A stretch of 64,000 bases of DNA from an uncultured Blautia sp. (GCA_946557785.1 CAMNTH010000005.1:122762-186761); one strand, 5' to 3'. Numbered from the stretch's first letter, positions 9,530 to 19,114 are shown. Notes: a model not told the origin generated them from the sequence alone. Made by a program: numbers and translations.

Positions 9530-9763
9530 TTACTCCTGATATCTGTGTACCAGCTCAAGCATTGCCTGAGCACTATTAAAGTTTTCCGGCTCAATATCCT
9601 TTGAAGCAATGTATACATCAAATGCATCGTTTAAAACAGCAATGATTTCCGTCAGTCTCAGGGAATCAATCAATCCATCCTCGATCAGCGCTGTCTCCTC
9701 CTGGAAATCAATATCCTCATCTACTTCCTTCAGTGCTTCCAGCAATTTTTCCATATCTGTCAT
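9530..9763 (-). CDS. Acyl carrier protein (DltC-like)
   Basis: 77 acidic residues. The phosphopantetheine site is S34 in G-L-I-D-S-L-R-L-T-E, the D-S-L form typical of DltC and related carriers. The ATG at 9763 is preferred because GAGGTGG lies 5 bp upstream; a GTG nine bases earlier overlaps that site. It sits between the sugar ATPase gene (24 bp gap) and the first adenylating enzyme. It needs a phosphopantetheinyl transferase encoded elsewhere. It would carry the activated acid to the MBOAT protein. Confidence 0.88.
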   Translation of the reverse strand: MTDMEKLLEALKEVDEDIDFQEETALIEDGLIDSLRLTEIIAVLNDAFDVYIASKDIEPENFNSAQAMLELVHRYQE

Positions 9764-9786
9764 ATTTCCCACCTCAAAATAAACTT

Positions 9787-10896
9787 TTACCGATTGATCC
9801 GCTTTTCTGTCAGTGCATCAAACAAATGAAGCTTTGCCATATTAGGAGTGAGCAGCAGCTCTTTTTCTTTTGGAGCATGTTCTCCTGTATACTTAAATAC
9901 AACTATCTGCTCTCCTACCCGAACATAGATCAGATAAGCATCCCCAAGGGGTTCAATAGACTCCACATGTCCTTTGATTACGTCCATTTTATCTTTAGCC
10001 AGCTCCAGATCGGAAGGACGGATGCCAAGATTAATCTTCTTTCCTGCATAGGGAACCAGACAAGTCCTTAGATGCTCCGGAATGTTCAGCTTAAAAGAAC
10101 CTGCGTCCAATATATTTCCTTTTACTTCGCAGAAAAAAATATTGATCTGAGGTGTGCCAAGGAAGCCGGCAACAAATTCATTCGCAGGATGATCATACAT
10201 TTCTTCTGGTGTTCCCTGCTGCATAATATGTCCGTCTTTTAATAAAACAATATGATCTGCCATGGTCATTGCTTCTGTCTGGTCATGGGTCACATAGATC
10301 GTTGTAATCCCAAGCTGCTCCTGAATCTTTTTCAGCTCATAGCGAACCTGGTCTCTAAGTTTGGCGTCCAGATTTCCCAAAGGCTCATCCAGAAGGAACA
10401 CCTGTGGATCACGCACCAGTGCACGTCCCAGCGCCACGCGCTGTCTCTGCCCACCGGAAAGTTCTGCCGGCCGGCGATCCATCAGCTGCTCAATAGAGAG
10501 CATTTTTGCCATATAATCCACACGTTTTGCAATTTCCTCTTTAGCTACTTTTTTCGTCTTAAGGGCAAAAGACATGTTCTCCCGCACTGTCATATTGGGG
10601 TACAATGCATACTCCTGAAATACCATGGCGATATTACGCTCCTGCGGGGGAACAAAGGTTTTATCTCTTCCCTTTCTATTTGCAGAAGTCATCACCTCTT
10701 CCCCAAAGCGGATTTCTCCGCTCATGGGGTGCAGAAGACCTGCTATACAGTGCATAGCTGTGGATTTTCCGCAGCCGGAGGGACCGAGAAACACACAGAA
10801 CTCACCGTTTTTAATATCCAGACTCAAATTGTCCAGAACAAAGGATTTTCCTTTATTATAGGACACACTCATATCCTTGATCGTAATTGAAGCCAT
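9787..10896 (-). CDS. msmK: Sugar ABC transporter ATPase (MsmK/UgpC type)
   Basis: 369 residues. It has Walker A G-P-S-G-C-G-K-S-T (about 38-46), the signature L-S-G-G-Q-R-Q-R, Walker B F-L-L-D-E-P-L-G-N-L-D and a C-terminal TOBE/regulatory domain. These are marks of the ATPases that energise CUT1 oligosaccharide importers. The start follows GGAAAGG. It lies in the operon with a binding protein and both permeases, so it surely serves that importer. The two other sugar importers in the window have no ATPase gene, so it may serve them too, as MsmK does in streptococci. It sits exactly at the join between the sugar genes and the Dlt-like genes. Confidence 0.92.
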   Translation of the reverse strand: MASITIKDMSVSYNKGKSFVLDNLSLDIKNGEFCVFLGPSGCGKSTAMHCIAGLLHPMSGEIRFGEEVMTSANRKGRDKTFVPPQERNIAMVFQEYALYPNMTVRENMSFALKTKKVAKEEIAKRVDYMAKMLSIEQLMDRRPAELSGGQRQRVALGRALVRDPQVFLLDEPLGNLDAKLRDQVRYELKKIQEQLGITTIYVTHDQTEAMTMADHIVLLKDGHIMQQGTPEEMYDHPANEFVAGFLGTPQINIFFCEVKGNILDAGSFKLNIPEHLRTCLVPYAGKKINLGIRPSDLELAKDKMDVIKGHVESIEPLGDAYLIYVRVGEQIVVFKYTGEHAPKEKELLLTPNMAKLHLFDALTEKRINR

Positions 10897-10932
10897 TTGT
10901 TCACCTTTCCTCTCTGCCGAATCTTTTTACGA

Positions 10933-12819
10933 TCATGCACCGAATGCTTCCACATCAATACCATAACCGTATTCGTACAGCGGATCTTCTATATCTTTTG
11001 GCAAATCTTCCCGCTGATTTTCTACCTGTTCCATAGTCTTCGGAATCTGGAAAGGCAGTTTTCCTGTAATAGCAGTCTCCCCGTAAAGGGCATCTGCTAC
11101 AGCCTCTGCGCCGCATGTTGCACCAGGGCGGTACACAAGAAGTACACTGTCTGATGCTTGTTCAATAGGAGTAAGTACATACGCACGATTCATAGCAACA
11201 ACAGAAACCACATTTGCACCTGCTGCTTTCAATGCATCCACAAGATCTGTCTGCTCCTTGGGAAATTCAAGTGTATCTGCACCCCAGGCAGGATCATGGG
11301 TACCGCTCTTTTCACCCACTGCCACGACAGCCGTTACGCCTGTCAGATCTTCCGGTACGTCTTTTGCTTCTGCAATATACGTTACATTGTCTGCTCCTGC
11401 CTTCTCCTGCAGAGCTTCCAGGATCGTGGTTCCTTTGATCTCCATTGGCTCTTTTGCTGTCCAGCCGCTGTTCAGTGCACGTACATCCTGTGCCAGCTCA
11501 CCTGCAACAACAATTTTCTGCCCTTCCAAAGAAGCAGGATTTTCATATTTCACTAATGTAAAGGATGCAGCGGCTGCTTCTCTTGCAGCTGCCTTATGTT
11601 CTTCACTTCCAACAATCTCCGAAGCCTTTGCTTCATCTACATAGGGATTTTCAAAAATACCCAATGCAAACTTCGCATTCAGAATCCGGCGGCATGCATC
11701 TGTGAGACGTTCTTCATCCACTTCTTCAATCAGCTCTCCTGCAGCACGCACCCCCGCACCGCCGAGAATATCAGCCCCGGCATTGGAAGCACCTGTAAAG
11801 TTCAGACCCCAGTCTGTCTGGATCAGGCCCTGGTAGCCTAATTCTTCTCTAAGGAGGTCTGTCATAACTGCTTTGGACTGATCCGCTGAATTTTCCACAG
11901 CATCTCCCCCCAGATAAGGTACAGTCGAATAACCATAAGGCATCACTGCCGCGGCACCGGCCTCAATGGCAGCCTTAAATCCGGCCAGATGAAGCTCCAT
12001 GGAATCCTCCTGAATGGTAAGGGGAGTTCCGTCTACGCCATCCGTCTGTGCACCTGCACCTGGAAAATGCTTTACAGTAGCTATAATAGAATCTTCTGTC
12101 AGCTCATTTCCGCCCTGAAGAGCCTCAACAGCAGCTACGATCAGGTTCTGTACAACCTCCGTATCTTCAGAATAGCATTCCTGATTACGTCCCCAGCGGG
12201 GATCTGTAATGAGATCCGCATCCGGTGAAAGAGCCATGCGCACACCTACAGCCTGAAGTTCCTCTTTCAGAACCGTATTCAGTTTCTTTACCAGCTCCAC
12301 ATCATTGGCTGCACCCTGGTTGACCTCATCCGGCAGATAGGTTGCGTCACTTACAAAAGCAGCCCCCGCCTCTGTATCCATTGAAAAGATCAGCGGAATA
12401 CCCAGTTCACTTCCTTCGGACAGCTCCTGGATCTCATTGGTACGTACCGCTGCATCTGCCGCACTGTCAAAAATATACTCATACACCAATGCAAATCCTA
12501 CGTTAGCTTCATTAAACCAGCTGTCTTTTTTGCTCACAAGGGTAAGATGTACCATCTGTGCTGCTTTCTGTTCTGCAGTCATACGCCCCAGAAGGTCTTC
12601 TGTACGTTCTGCAGCACTCAGTCTCCAGTCCTCATAGGGGTCAAGCTGACCGTTGCTGTTTAAATCCTTAAACTGATAACCGTCCGCTTCAATGATATTT
12701 TTCACACGTGCCCCAAGCTCTGGCTGCACAACTTCTTCTGCGCTTACTGTGGGCATCACTGACAGCCCCATTGCCACAGCCATTGCCATGGCGCTCATTT
12801 TTCGAAAAGAATGTTTCAT
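10933..12819 (-). CDS. Secreted GH3 beta-glycosidase
   Basis: 628 residues. The signal peptide ends at about T-V-S-A-E. A D-x-N-S-N-G-Q-L-D-P-Y-E-D-W segment lies near residue 52-65. K250-H251 sit in V-K-H-F-P-G-A-G, and the likely nucleophile is D336 in I-Q-T-D-W. Both GH3 domains are present, but there is no C-terminal fibronectin-type domain, so it is short for the BglX group. The family releases terminal beta-linked glucose or xylose. Location outside the cell beside an importer suggests it trims a substrate before uptake. The start follows AGGAGGACATGAA. Confidence 0.9.
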   Translation of the reverse strand: MKHSFRKMSAMAMAVAMGLSVMPTVSAEEVVQPELGARVKNIIEADGYQFKDLNSNGQLDPYEDWRLSAAERTEDLLGRMTAEQKAAQMVHLTLVSKKDSWFNEANVGFALVYEYIFDSAADAAVRTNEIQELSEGSELGIPLIFSMDTEAGAAFVSDATYLPDEVNQGAANDVELVKKLNTVLKEELQAVGVRMALSPDADLITDPRWGRNQECYSEDTEVVQNLIVAAVEALQGGNELTEDSIIATVKHFPGAGAQTDGVDGTPLTIQEDSMELHLAGFKAAIEAGAAAVMPYGYSTVPYLGGDAVENSADQSKAVMTDLLREELGYQGLIQTDWGLNFTGASNAGADILGGAGVRAAGELIEEVDEERLTDACRRILNAKFALGIFENPYVDEAKASEIVGSEEHKAAAREAAAASFTLVKYENPASLEGQKIVVAGELAQDVRALNSGWTAKEPMEIKGTTILEALQEKAGADNVTYIAEAKDVPEDLTGVTAVVAVGEKSGTHDPAWGADTLEFPKEQTDLVDALKAAGANVVSVVAMNRAYVLTPIEQASDSVLLVYRPGATCGAEAVADALYGETAITGKLPFQIPKTMEQVENQREDLPKDIEDPLYEYGYGIDVEAFGA

Positions 12820-12838
12820 TTCATGTCCTCCTATTTTA

Positions 12839-13732
12839 TCAGGATGCGGTCACAGCGCCGCTCATCTGACCAGAGATCAGATACTTACCCATAAATATAT
12901 ACAATACCAGTACCGGAAGTGCCAGGATCAATGATCCTGCCATCTGCACATTGAACTCGGCAGCCATGGTGCCGGCCAGCTCGTTCAGTGCAATGGTGGC
13001 TGGTTTCGAATCGTAACCGCCAAGTACCAGTGCAAAAAGCATTTCATTCCAAATAGATGTACACTGGAACACAAATACGGTGATGGTGGCAATCATAGTA
13101 TTAGGAAGAACAATCTTACGGTAAATTGCCCACATGCCATTTCCATCAATCATTGCCTGGCGGATCAGCGCATCCGGAATATCTGCGTAATATCCCCGCA
13201 TCATTACGGTACACATAGGCATGCCGAATACCGTATGTACCAGTACAAGCCCCCAGATGTTATCATAAAGATCCAGCGCACTGATAGTCTGCAGCAGAGG
13301 GATCAAAATCGCCTGAAAGGGCAGATACGTGGCAGCAACCAGGGCAATAAAGAACACATTGTTAAATTTAAATTTCCATTTGCTGAGAGCATAGGCACAT
13401 ATGGATCCTAAAAAAACCGATCCTGCCGCTCCGAACAAGGTCACAAACAAAGATGTAAGAAGGGGTACCCCCAGTTCTTCCATGGCACTTGCATAACCTT
13501 CCAGTGTCCATTGTGTGGGTGGTGTAATGGGCGTTGTTGTCATTACTTCACTGTTTGTCTTAAAGGAAGTCATCACGGTTCCCCAGAAGGGAAGCATATA
13601 GAAAATCAAAAAACAGATCATGATCAGATAATACACAATGTGCAGCACGGTCATGTGCCACTTTGGTTTCACGCGCACCGTCTGTGCCTGCTGACCAGCC
13701 CTGGAACGCTCAATATTCATGTCATTTGGCAT
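12839..13732 (-). CDS. Sugar ABC permease (MalG type)
   Basis: 297 residues with six predicted membrane segments. The EAA loop for the ATPase reads A-L-I-R-Q-A-M-I-D-G-N-G, and the C-terminus ends in G-x-x-x-G-A-V-T-A. It is preceded by CAGGAGG and lies 4 bp after the partner permease gene. It forms the translocation pore with the protein at 13737, using the binding protein at 16781 and the ATPase at 9787. Confidence 0.93.
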   Translation of the reverse strand: MPNDMNIERSRAGQQAQTVRVKPKWHMTVLHIVYYLIMICFLIFYMLPFWGTVMTSFKTNSEVMTTTPITPPTQWTLEGYASAMEELGVPLLTSLFVTLFGAAGSVFLGSICAYALSKWKFKFNNVFFIALVAATYLPFQAILIPLLQTISALDLYDNIWGLVLVHTVFGMPMCTVMMRGYYADIPDALIRQAMIDGNGMWAIYRKIVLPNTMIATITVFVFQCTSIWNEMLFALVLGGYDSKPATIALNELAGTMAAEFNVQMAGSLILALPVLVLYIFMGKYLISGQMSGAVTAS

Positions 13733-13736
13733 CGTC

Positions 13737-14783
13737 TTATTTCCTCCTGTTCGTCCAATAGGTCAGCGGCAGAATCAGAATCAGCACCAGCGCCAGCAAG
13801 AAGCAGCTGATGGCCGCCGAGTAGGCAAAGTTGTTGTTCTGGAATGCTTCATTATACATCCAGATAGGCAGCGTCCAGGCAGAGGAAGTGGTATACCCTA
13901 CCAAAGATACGATAAAATCAAAGGAACGCAGGGCATACATAGCCAGAATCGTAATACAGCTTCCCATAGATCCCTTTAACTGAGGAATGATCAGTTTCAG
14001 GTAAATACGCGGCATATATGCCCCGTCCAATTTCGCCGCATTTATAATATTCACAGGCACATTTTTAATTGCAGCCAGGAAGATAACAGCCACATAGCCT
14101 GAGAACTGCCATATCATTGCGATGATAATGGAAATCATGATAGTAGAATTTGAGGAAGCCCACATCAGATGATCTCCCTTCATCGCTCCTGCCACATCTA
14201 CTCCGATCAGGCTTAAGAATGAGTTCAGTACGCCGCCGGTTGGGCGGTACATATAAGCCCATACAGTACCTGTTACTACGAAGGAAAGTGAAAAAGGAAG
14301 GAGAATCAATGTACGGAACAATGCGGTTCCCCGAAGCCCCTGATCCATCAAAAGCGCAAGGCCAAGGCCAAGCAGCAGGCAAAGGGGAATCAGGCAGAAC
14401 AAAAGCAGTGTATTTGCCAGTGACGGCCAGAATTCCGCACTGCTAAACATTTTAACATAATTTCCGAAACCGCCCCAGCCATAGCTGGCTTCCAACGCAC
14501 CGTTTTCCCAGTCTGATACTGAAACCCAAAGATTCCATCCTAGGGAAACATATACAAAATAAATCAGCAGTGCCGCCGGAATGCAGATCCAGATCAGGGG
14601 ATGCCGGCTAAAAAATCTGCTGACAGGTGCTACTGTATTGGGTGCAAACCTCAGCAGCAGCTGATAGCCCAGTATCAGGGCTATCAGCACGGCACAGATC
14701 GTCCAGAACTGGCCATTGGAAAATGTCATGTAGGTAAAATTGTCAAAAAACTCCAAAATATATTCCACAGGCAGTGCCTCCAT
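13737..14783 (-). CDS. Sugar ABC permease (MalF type)
   Basis: 348 residues. The EAA loop is I-I-N-A-A-K-L-D-G-A. It has an N-terminal extension of about 60 residues with one extra hydrophobic segment (about 25-44) before the normal six-helix core. The ribosome binding site (GGAAAA) is weak, so translation may depend on the upstream GH3 gene ending 22 bp away. It pairs with the MalG-type permease at 12839. Confidence 0.93.
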   Translation of the reverse strand: MEALPVEYILEFFDNFTYMTFSNGQFWTICAVLIALILGYQLLLRFAPNTVAPVSRFFSRHPLIWICIPAALLIYFVYVSLGWNLWVSVSDWENGALEASYGWGGFGNYVKMFSSAEFWPSLANTLLLFCLIPLCLLLGLGLALLMDQGLRGTALFRTLILLPFSLSFVVTGTVWAYMYRPTGGVLNSFLSLIGVDVAGAMKGDHLMWASSNSTIMISIIIAMIWQFSGYVAVIFLAAIKNVPVNIINAAKLDGAYMPRIYLKLIIPQLKGSMGSCITILAMYALRSFDFIVSLVGYTTSSAWTLPIWMYNEAFQNNNFAYSAAISCFLLALVLILILPLTYWTNRRK

Positions 14784-14805
14784 TTCTTATTTTCCTGCCT
14801 GACGA

Positions 14806-16791
14806 CTATTCGTCATAGCTCAGTCCCCAGCCATAATCATACAGCGGATTTTCCAGATCAAAGGAGATGTCGCCTTCCTGGCTGTTTACAGACTCCATAT
14901 CATGAGGGAACTGCAGCGGGGTCTTTCCTGTAGGATTATTCATGCCAAACAAGGTTTCTGCAATTGCAATGCCGCCCTGTCCTCCAGGATAATAAGCCTC
15001 CAGAATGGAATTGGTATTTTCGTCACACCATGTAAGAATGTAAGGGCGTCCTCCTGTTACTACAGTAACGATGGGCTTTCCGCTTGCAGCAGCTGCTTCC
15101 AGGATTTCCTGCTGGCTTCCGGTAATTTCAAGAGTCTCATAGCCCCACGGCGGATCATGCTGATAACTTGGTTCTCCTACGGATACAACAATGACGTCAG
15201 CATCTGCCGCAAGCTCTGTAATACGCTCTACATTCTCCGGCTCATAAACAACGTTTGTATTCTCACCGGCATAAGCTTCAATTGCCCCTGCAATAGTCAG
15301 ACCTTCCTGGGCGGAAGACCATCCGCCAACCAGAGAGTCCATATCGCCGGCACGGGGACCGCATACAAGAATAGTCTGCTCTGCGTTGGGATCAAGAGGA
15401 AGAGTTCCATCGTTCTTCAGAAGGGTCATGGCCTTTCTTGCAGCTTCCAGGTTCACTGCCTGGCTCTCATCATTTCCAACCATATCTACTGCATATTCTA
15501 CATCGCAGTATGGATTTTCAAAAACGCCCAGTTCAAATTTTGCTTTTACAATACGTGTTGCAGAAGCATCCAGGATTGCTTCATCGATCTTGCCGTCATT
15601 GGTATATTCTTCCGCCAGGTCGATCAGACGGATAGACTCGCCGCCGATACCGTCTACACGGCTCTCAGTCATACCAATAAGGATTGCTTCTTCATCTGAA
15701 ATTTCTTCACCGGTCATGGTTCCCAGTGCTTCCTGGATGGCCCAGATCATGCCCCAGTCTGTCTGGATAATTCCTTCGAATCCCATCTCATCACGGAGAA
15801 GATCCTGCAGGGTTGCCTTGGAACCAATTGCAGAATTTTCCATATCCAGTGCCAAAGGCACAGAATAGTAAGGCATAACAGATGCTACATTTGCTTCCAG
15901 TGCTGCATAATAAGGCTTCAGATGTTCTTTCAAAGATTCCTCACTGGAAATAATAGGAGAAGTATCCTTGCCGTCCATCTGGGGGCCTGCACCTGGAAAG
16001 TGCTTGATACATGCTACAATAGATCCGCTGTTCAAACCATCGGAACCATTCTGGAATGCAGTAATCTGTGAGGTTACCATATCCGTCACCAGATCCGGAT
16101 CTTCACCGAATGTCTCCATAACACGTCCCCAGCGGGGTTCAGAAGCAATATCCGCCTCCGGTGAAAGAGTCATACGCACGCCTACTGCAAGATGCTCATC
16201 ACGGGCAATCTCTGCAAGTTTTATTACCAGGTCTTTATCACGGGTGGCTGCCAGGGCCAGGTTATGAGGGGTAACAGTCGCACCGGATACATAGCTTAAA
16301 CCATGTACCGAGTCCATGGATACCAATACCGGTACCCCAAGGCGGGAGTTCTCTGCATATTCCTGAATAGTATTCATTGTAACAGCAGCGGTCTCCACAC
16401 TGTTCAGCTCACGGATCAGAAGCATGCCGATGCTCTCCTGGTTACACCACTCTTCCAGATAGGACGGGATTTTCCCATCAGACCGGGGAAGAAAGGTAGG
16501 ATGCTGCATCTGCGCAATTTTTTCTCGTACTGTCATCTGGCTTACCAGATCCGCTGCACGGGTCTGTGCATCCTCTCTCCAATCTTCATAAACATCCAGT
16601 TCCCCATTGCCGTTCAGGTCAATGAACTGATATCCATCCGCTTCAATAATAGACTTTACATGTGGATTAAGTGCGGGCTGCTGATAGCTTTCTTCTGCTG
16701 CAAATGCACTTGCCGGCAGCATCATACCGGTCAGTGCCGCAGCGCCTAATACAGACATGCCCCGTTTCCATAATTTCTTTTTACTCAACAA
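14806..16791 (-). CDS. Secreted GH3 beta-glycosidase (second copy in operon)
   Basis: 661 residues. The start is TTG (two tandem TTG codons at 16791) behind AAAGGAG, which overlaps the end of the binding-protein gene by 11 bp. The signal peptide ends near A-S-A-F-A-A. D-L-N-G-N-G-E-L-D-x-Y-E-D-W lies at 58-71. K263-H264 sit in I-K-H-F-P-G-A-G, and the likely nucleophile is D345 in I-Q-T-D-W. The layout matches the GH3 at 10933, but the two differ enough to suggest different linkages or chain lengths. Both catalytic motifs are intact. Confidence 0.9.
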   Translation of the reverse strand: MLSKKKLWKRGMSVLGAAALTGMMLPASAFAAEESYQQPALNPHVKSIIEADGYQFIDLNGNGELDVYEDWREDAQTRAADLVSQMTVREKIAQMQHPTFLPRSDGKIPSYLEEWCNQESIGMLLIRELNSVETAAVTMNTIQEYAENSRLGVPVLVSMDSVHGLSYVSGATVTPHNLALAATRDKDLVIKLAEIARDEHLAVGVRMTLSPEADIASEPRWGRVMETFGEDPDLVTDMVTSQITAFQNGSDGLNSGSIVACIKHFPGAGPQMDGKDTSPIISSEESLKEHLKPYYAALEANVASVMPYYSVPLALDMENSAIGSKATLQDLLRDEMGFEGIIQTDWGMIWAIQEALGTMTGEEISDEEAILIGMTESRVDGIGGESIRLIDLAEEYTNDGKIDEAILDASATRIVKAKFELGVFENPYCDVEYAVDMVGNDESQAVNLEAARKAMTLLKNDGTLPLDPNAEQTILVCGPRAGDMDSLVGGWSSAQEGLTIAGAIEAYAGENTNVVYEPENVERITELAADADVIVVSVGEPSYQHDPPWGYETLEITGSQQEILEAAAASGKPIVTVVTGGRPYILTWCDENTNSILEAYYPGGQGGIAIAETLFGMNNPTGKTPLQFPHDMESVNSQEGDISFDLENPLYDYGWGLSYDE

Positions 16792-18148
16792 TATTCCAAT
16801 CTCCTTTCACTCCGGCTTCCTTTAAAATATTCACGATCTTATTGGCAAAATATTCTGCATCATGATCTGAAGAGGTTGCAAATTCCTGAATCTGTGTCTG
16901 CAAGCTGGTAGAAGCACTCCAGGGAAGCGCTGTTCCATGTGTAAAGCTTGGATATACCCTGGTCTCTTCTGCTGTAAGCTCATTCTTGAATTTTAACGTT
17001 AAGTCACAGTATGTATCGTCTGGTGTATCGCTGTAAGGAGAAATGGATTCCTTCAGCTTGGAAAATGCGGTCTGCACTTCATTTGTGGAAACATTATATG
17101 CCCAGCGTACACCGCTTTCCACATCTGCAGAGTCATTGCTTACTACAAAACCGTCCACGCACATACCAAACCATCCGTCTGTTCCAGGGAATGTAAACAC
17201 GCCGTAATCCTCGCCGTAAACCTGTCCCATAGAGGTCATCAAAGGCTGCATCCAGGCGCCCATGATCTGCATTGCATAGGTACCTGCAACCACCTGACCG
17301 GAAGCTTCATACCAGTCACGGCTGGAATGATCCGGTGCCACATATTCCATCAGCTTTGCATAGGTGGAAAGAACTTCTGTCACATCATCTACATTATAAT
17401 TTCCATTTATGAAATCCTGATAGATCTGGGGATCCGTACCTAACATAATATCTTCAAATACCTGACATGCAGGCCAGCCTTTTCTGTCTCCCAGGTCAAT
17501 AGGATATTCCCCGTCCGGCATTGCTGCTGCAAGCTGATCGCAGATATCCCAGAACTCTTCCCATGTAAGATTTTCATGATCCGGAATCTCAATTCCGTAT
17601 TTTTCAAATACATGGATGTTGTAGAAAATAACATTTGTCTTATGAATGCCAATGGGAACAATGTACTTATTTCCGTCAGATGCAGTACACAGTTCCTCCA
17701 GTCCCGGAAGTGCCCGTCCGGAAAGATCTGCATAATCCCAAACCTGATTCAGGTTCAGCAAAAGATCTGACTGCAGATAAGGTTCGATTTCCTCACCGGG
17801 ATGTGCCTGGAATGTTTCCGGGCTCTTTCCTGCCTGCTGCAGAACCTTTACCTTCATAACCATTGCGCCGCCTGCCCCGCCAGGGATCGCATTTGATTTT
17901 GCTTTGGTCTTGCTGTATACATCCTTAAAGCCGTCTACTACGCTTTCCACTGCATCCTTTTCTCCGCCTGCTGTCCACCAGTGATAAACATTTGCGGTAC
18001 CTTTTTCATCCGTTGCTTCCAGAATCGCAGCTATATCCATATCGTCTGCATTCTTCTTTTCCTGCTTTGCTGCAAATGCGCTTGTAGAACACGGCCCAAA
18101 TGCCATCACAGCAGCCAGAAGCAGACTGCAAATTTTTTTCAGTTTCAT
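16781..18148 (-). CDS. Extracellular sugar-binding protein of ABC importer 1
   Basis: 455 residues, bacterial extracellular solute-binding protein family 1. The N-terminus is a signal peptide ending near T-S-A-F-A-A. A cysteine lies at position 20 (F-G-P-C), but it does not match a lipobox, so the protein appears to be secreted rather than lipid-anchored. This is unusual for a Gram-positive binding protein. The start follows GAAGGGGG. It delivers substrate to the permeases at 12839 and 13737. Confidence 0.92.
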   Translation of the reverse strand: MKLKKICSLLLAAVMAFGPCSTSAFAAKQEKKNADDMDIAAILEATDEKGTANVYHWWTAGGEKDAVESVVDGFKDVYSKTKAKSNAIPGGAGGAMVMKVKVLQQAGKSPETFQAHPGEEIEPYLQSDLLLNLNQVWDYADLSGRALPGLEELCTASDGNKYIVPIGIHKTNVIFYNIHVFEKYGIEIPDHENLTWEEFWDICDQLAAAMPDGEYPIDLGDRKGWPACQVFEDIMLGTDPQIYQDFINGNYNVDDVTEVLSTYAKLMEYVAPDHSSRDWYEASGQVVAGTYAMQIMGAWMQPLMTSMGQVYGEDYGVFTFPGTDGWFGMCVDGFVVSNDSADVESGVRWAYNVSTNEVQTAFSKLKESISPYSDTPDDTYCDLTLKFKNELTAEETRVYPSFTHGTALPWSASTSLQTQIQEFATSSDHDAEYFANKIVNILKEAGVKGDWNIVE

Positions 18149-18163
18149 TCTGTTCCCCCTTCT

Positions 18164-18976
18164 TTATTCAACAAATGTTAATGTTCCCCAAAGACTCGGA
18201 TTGGTATCTACGGCATAAGCTTCCGGAGTTCTGTCTTTTCCGTCCAGATTTGCAGAAGACTGCATACGCAGGCTGTGAATACCAGGACAAGGCAGATCCA
18301 CGTCAAGAACAGAGAAGTCAAATCCAATTGTCTTGCCGGCTTCAGGAACCAGCTGCTGGATGGCATCGTTAGACAGGTTATGCAGCGGAATTTTGCTTTC
18401 CCATACAATGCCGCCTTCTACCTGCGCAATTGCTGCTTCATAATCGTCAAATACCATTTCATCACCGTACTCACCCTGGGTTTCCCATCCCTGATTATCA
18501 GCAATCATGTCACGGTCTATATAGTTAAAGAAATCAAAATCATCCTTATACATATCCGCTGACTGTACCAGGCGCCAATCTGTTGCTTCATATTCTGTAC
18601 GTTCCGGATCAGCATCCGGATTGGTGCTCAGAAACAGAATAATCGCATCCAGCTCATCCAGCGGAAATCCTTCCCTATAAACAAGGGGAGTATCGTCTGA
18701 AATCTTCATAGCAATATAAAGATTTTCCTCATCCCACATTGCGCTAAGTTCCATGGAACAGTCAGCCTCACCGTCCCAATGTTCAATCTGATCAATGATC
18801 TGATTTTCTGAATTGATCACAAGGCTTTTGCTTGTATCCCACTCGCTCAGATCACCATCGATGGTCACATCCGCTGCCTTTGGAGCTTCAAGATTCTTTT
18901 CTGAATATGCAAATACGGAAGTGGCGCTTCCCACTACCATGGCTGCTGTTACCAGCGGAAAAATAAGTTTCTTCAT
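18164..18976 (-). CDS. Secreted CBM9-like sugar-binding domain protein
   Basis: 270 residues. The ATG at 18976 follows AAAAGGAGG and starts a clear signal peptide (V-F-A-Y-S); a longer frame from 19033 adds a segment with no signal. After cleavage the protein is one beta-rich domain of CBM9-like type, starting V-T-I-D-G-D-L-S-E-W-D with a later L-Y-I-A-M-K-I-S-D-D. Such domains bind glycan ends or coat surface glycans. No catalytic domain or anchor is visible. It is the first gene of the twelve-gene run, so it may be the most highly expressed product. Its role in capture or display is inference. Confidence 0.75.
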   Translation of the reverse strand: MKKLIFPLVTAAMVVGSATSVFAYSEKNLEAPKAADVTIDGDLSEWDTSKSLVINSENQIIDQIEHWDGEADCSMELSAMWDEENLYIAMKISDDTPLVYREGFPLDELDAIILFLSTNPDADPERTEYEATDWRLVQSADMYKDDFDFFNYIDRDMIADNQGWETQGEYGDEMVFDDYEAAIAQVEGGIVWESKIPLHNLSNDAIQQLVPEAGKTIGFDFSVLDVDLPCPGIHSLRMQSSANLDGKDRTPEAYAVDTNPSLWGTLTFVE

Positions 18977-19031
18977 AATGTCTATTCCTCCTTTTGATTC
19001 GGGTATCCATTTGTCCCGTTTTGTTGTAATC

Positions 19032-19037
19032 ATTATA
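19032..19037 (-). promoter_or_regulatory. Perfect -10 box of the twelve-gene operon
   Basis: Minus-strand TATAAT lies about 55 bp upstream of the first gene's ATG. No -35 box is found at 16-18 bp. That is what one expects of a promoter that depends on an activator such as the AraC-type regulator at 2497. Confidence 0.5.
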
Positions 19038-19114
19038 GTGCAACATCATATAAGCCACTCAAAAGGATTTGACACGCTGTATTGAAAAAATCTTGCATTT
19101 CTCTGTAAAGTAAA

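Noticed and set aside
4014..9763. Naming the block a standard dltXABCD operon
   Set aside because: Gene order (carrier, adenylase, MBOAT, SGNH, adenylase), the second adenylase, absence of a visible dltX and the weak DltD resemblance do not fit the standard operon.
9530..9772. Longer carrier protein from a GTG at 9772
   Set aside because: The GTG overlaps the GAGGTGG ribosome binding site that serves the ATG at 9763.
18089..18091. Cysteine 20 of the binding protein at 16781 as a lipobox
   Set aside because: The context F-G-P-C does not fit L-x-x-C, and a good A-x-A cleavage site follows.
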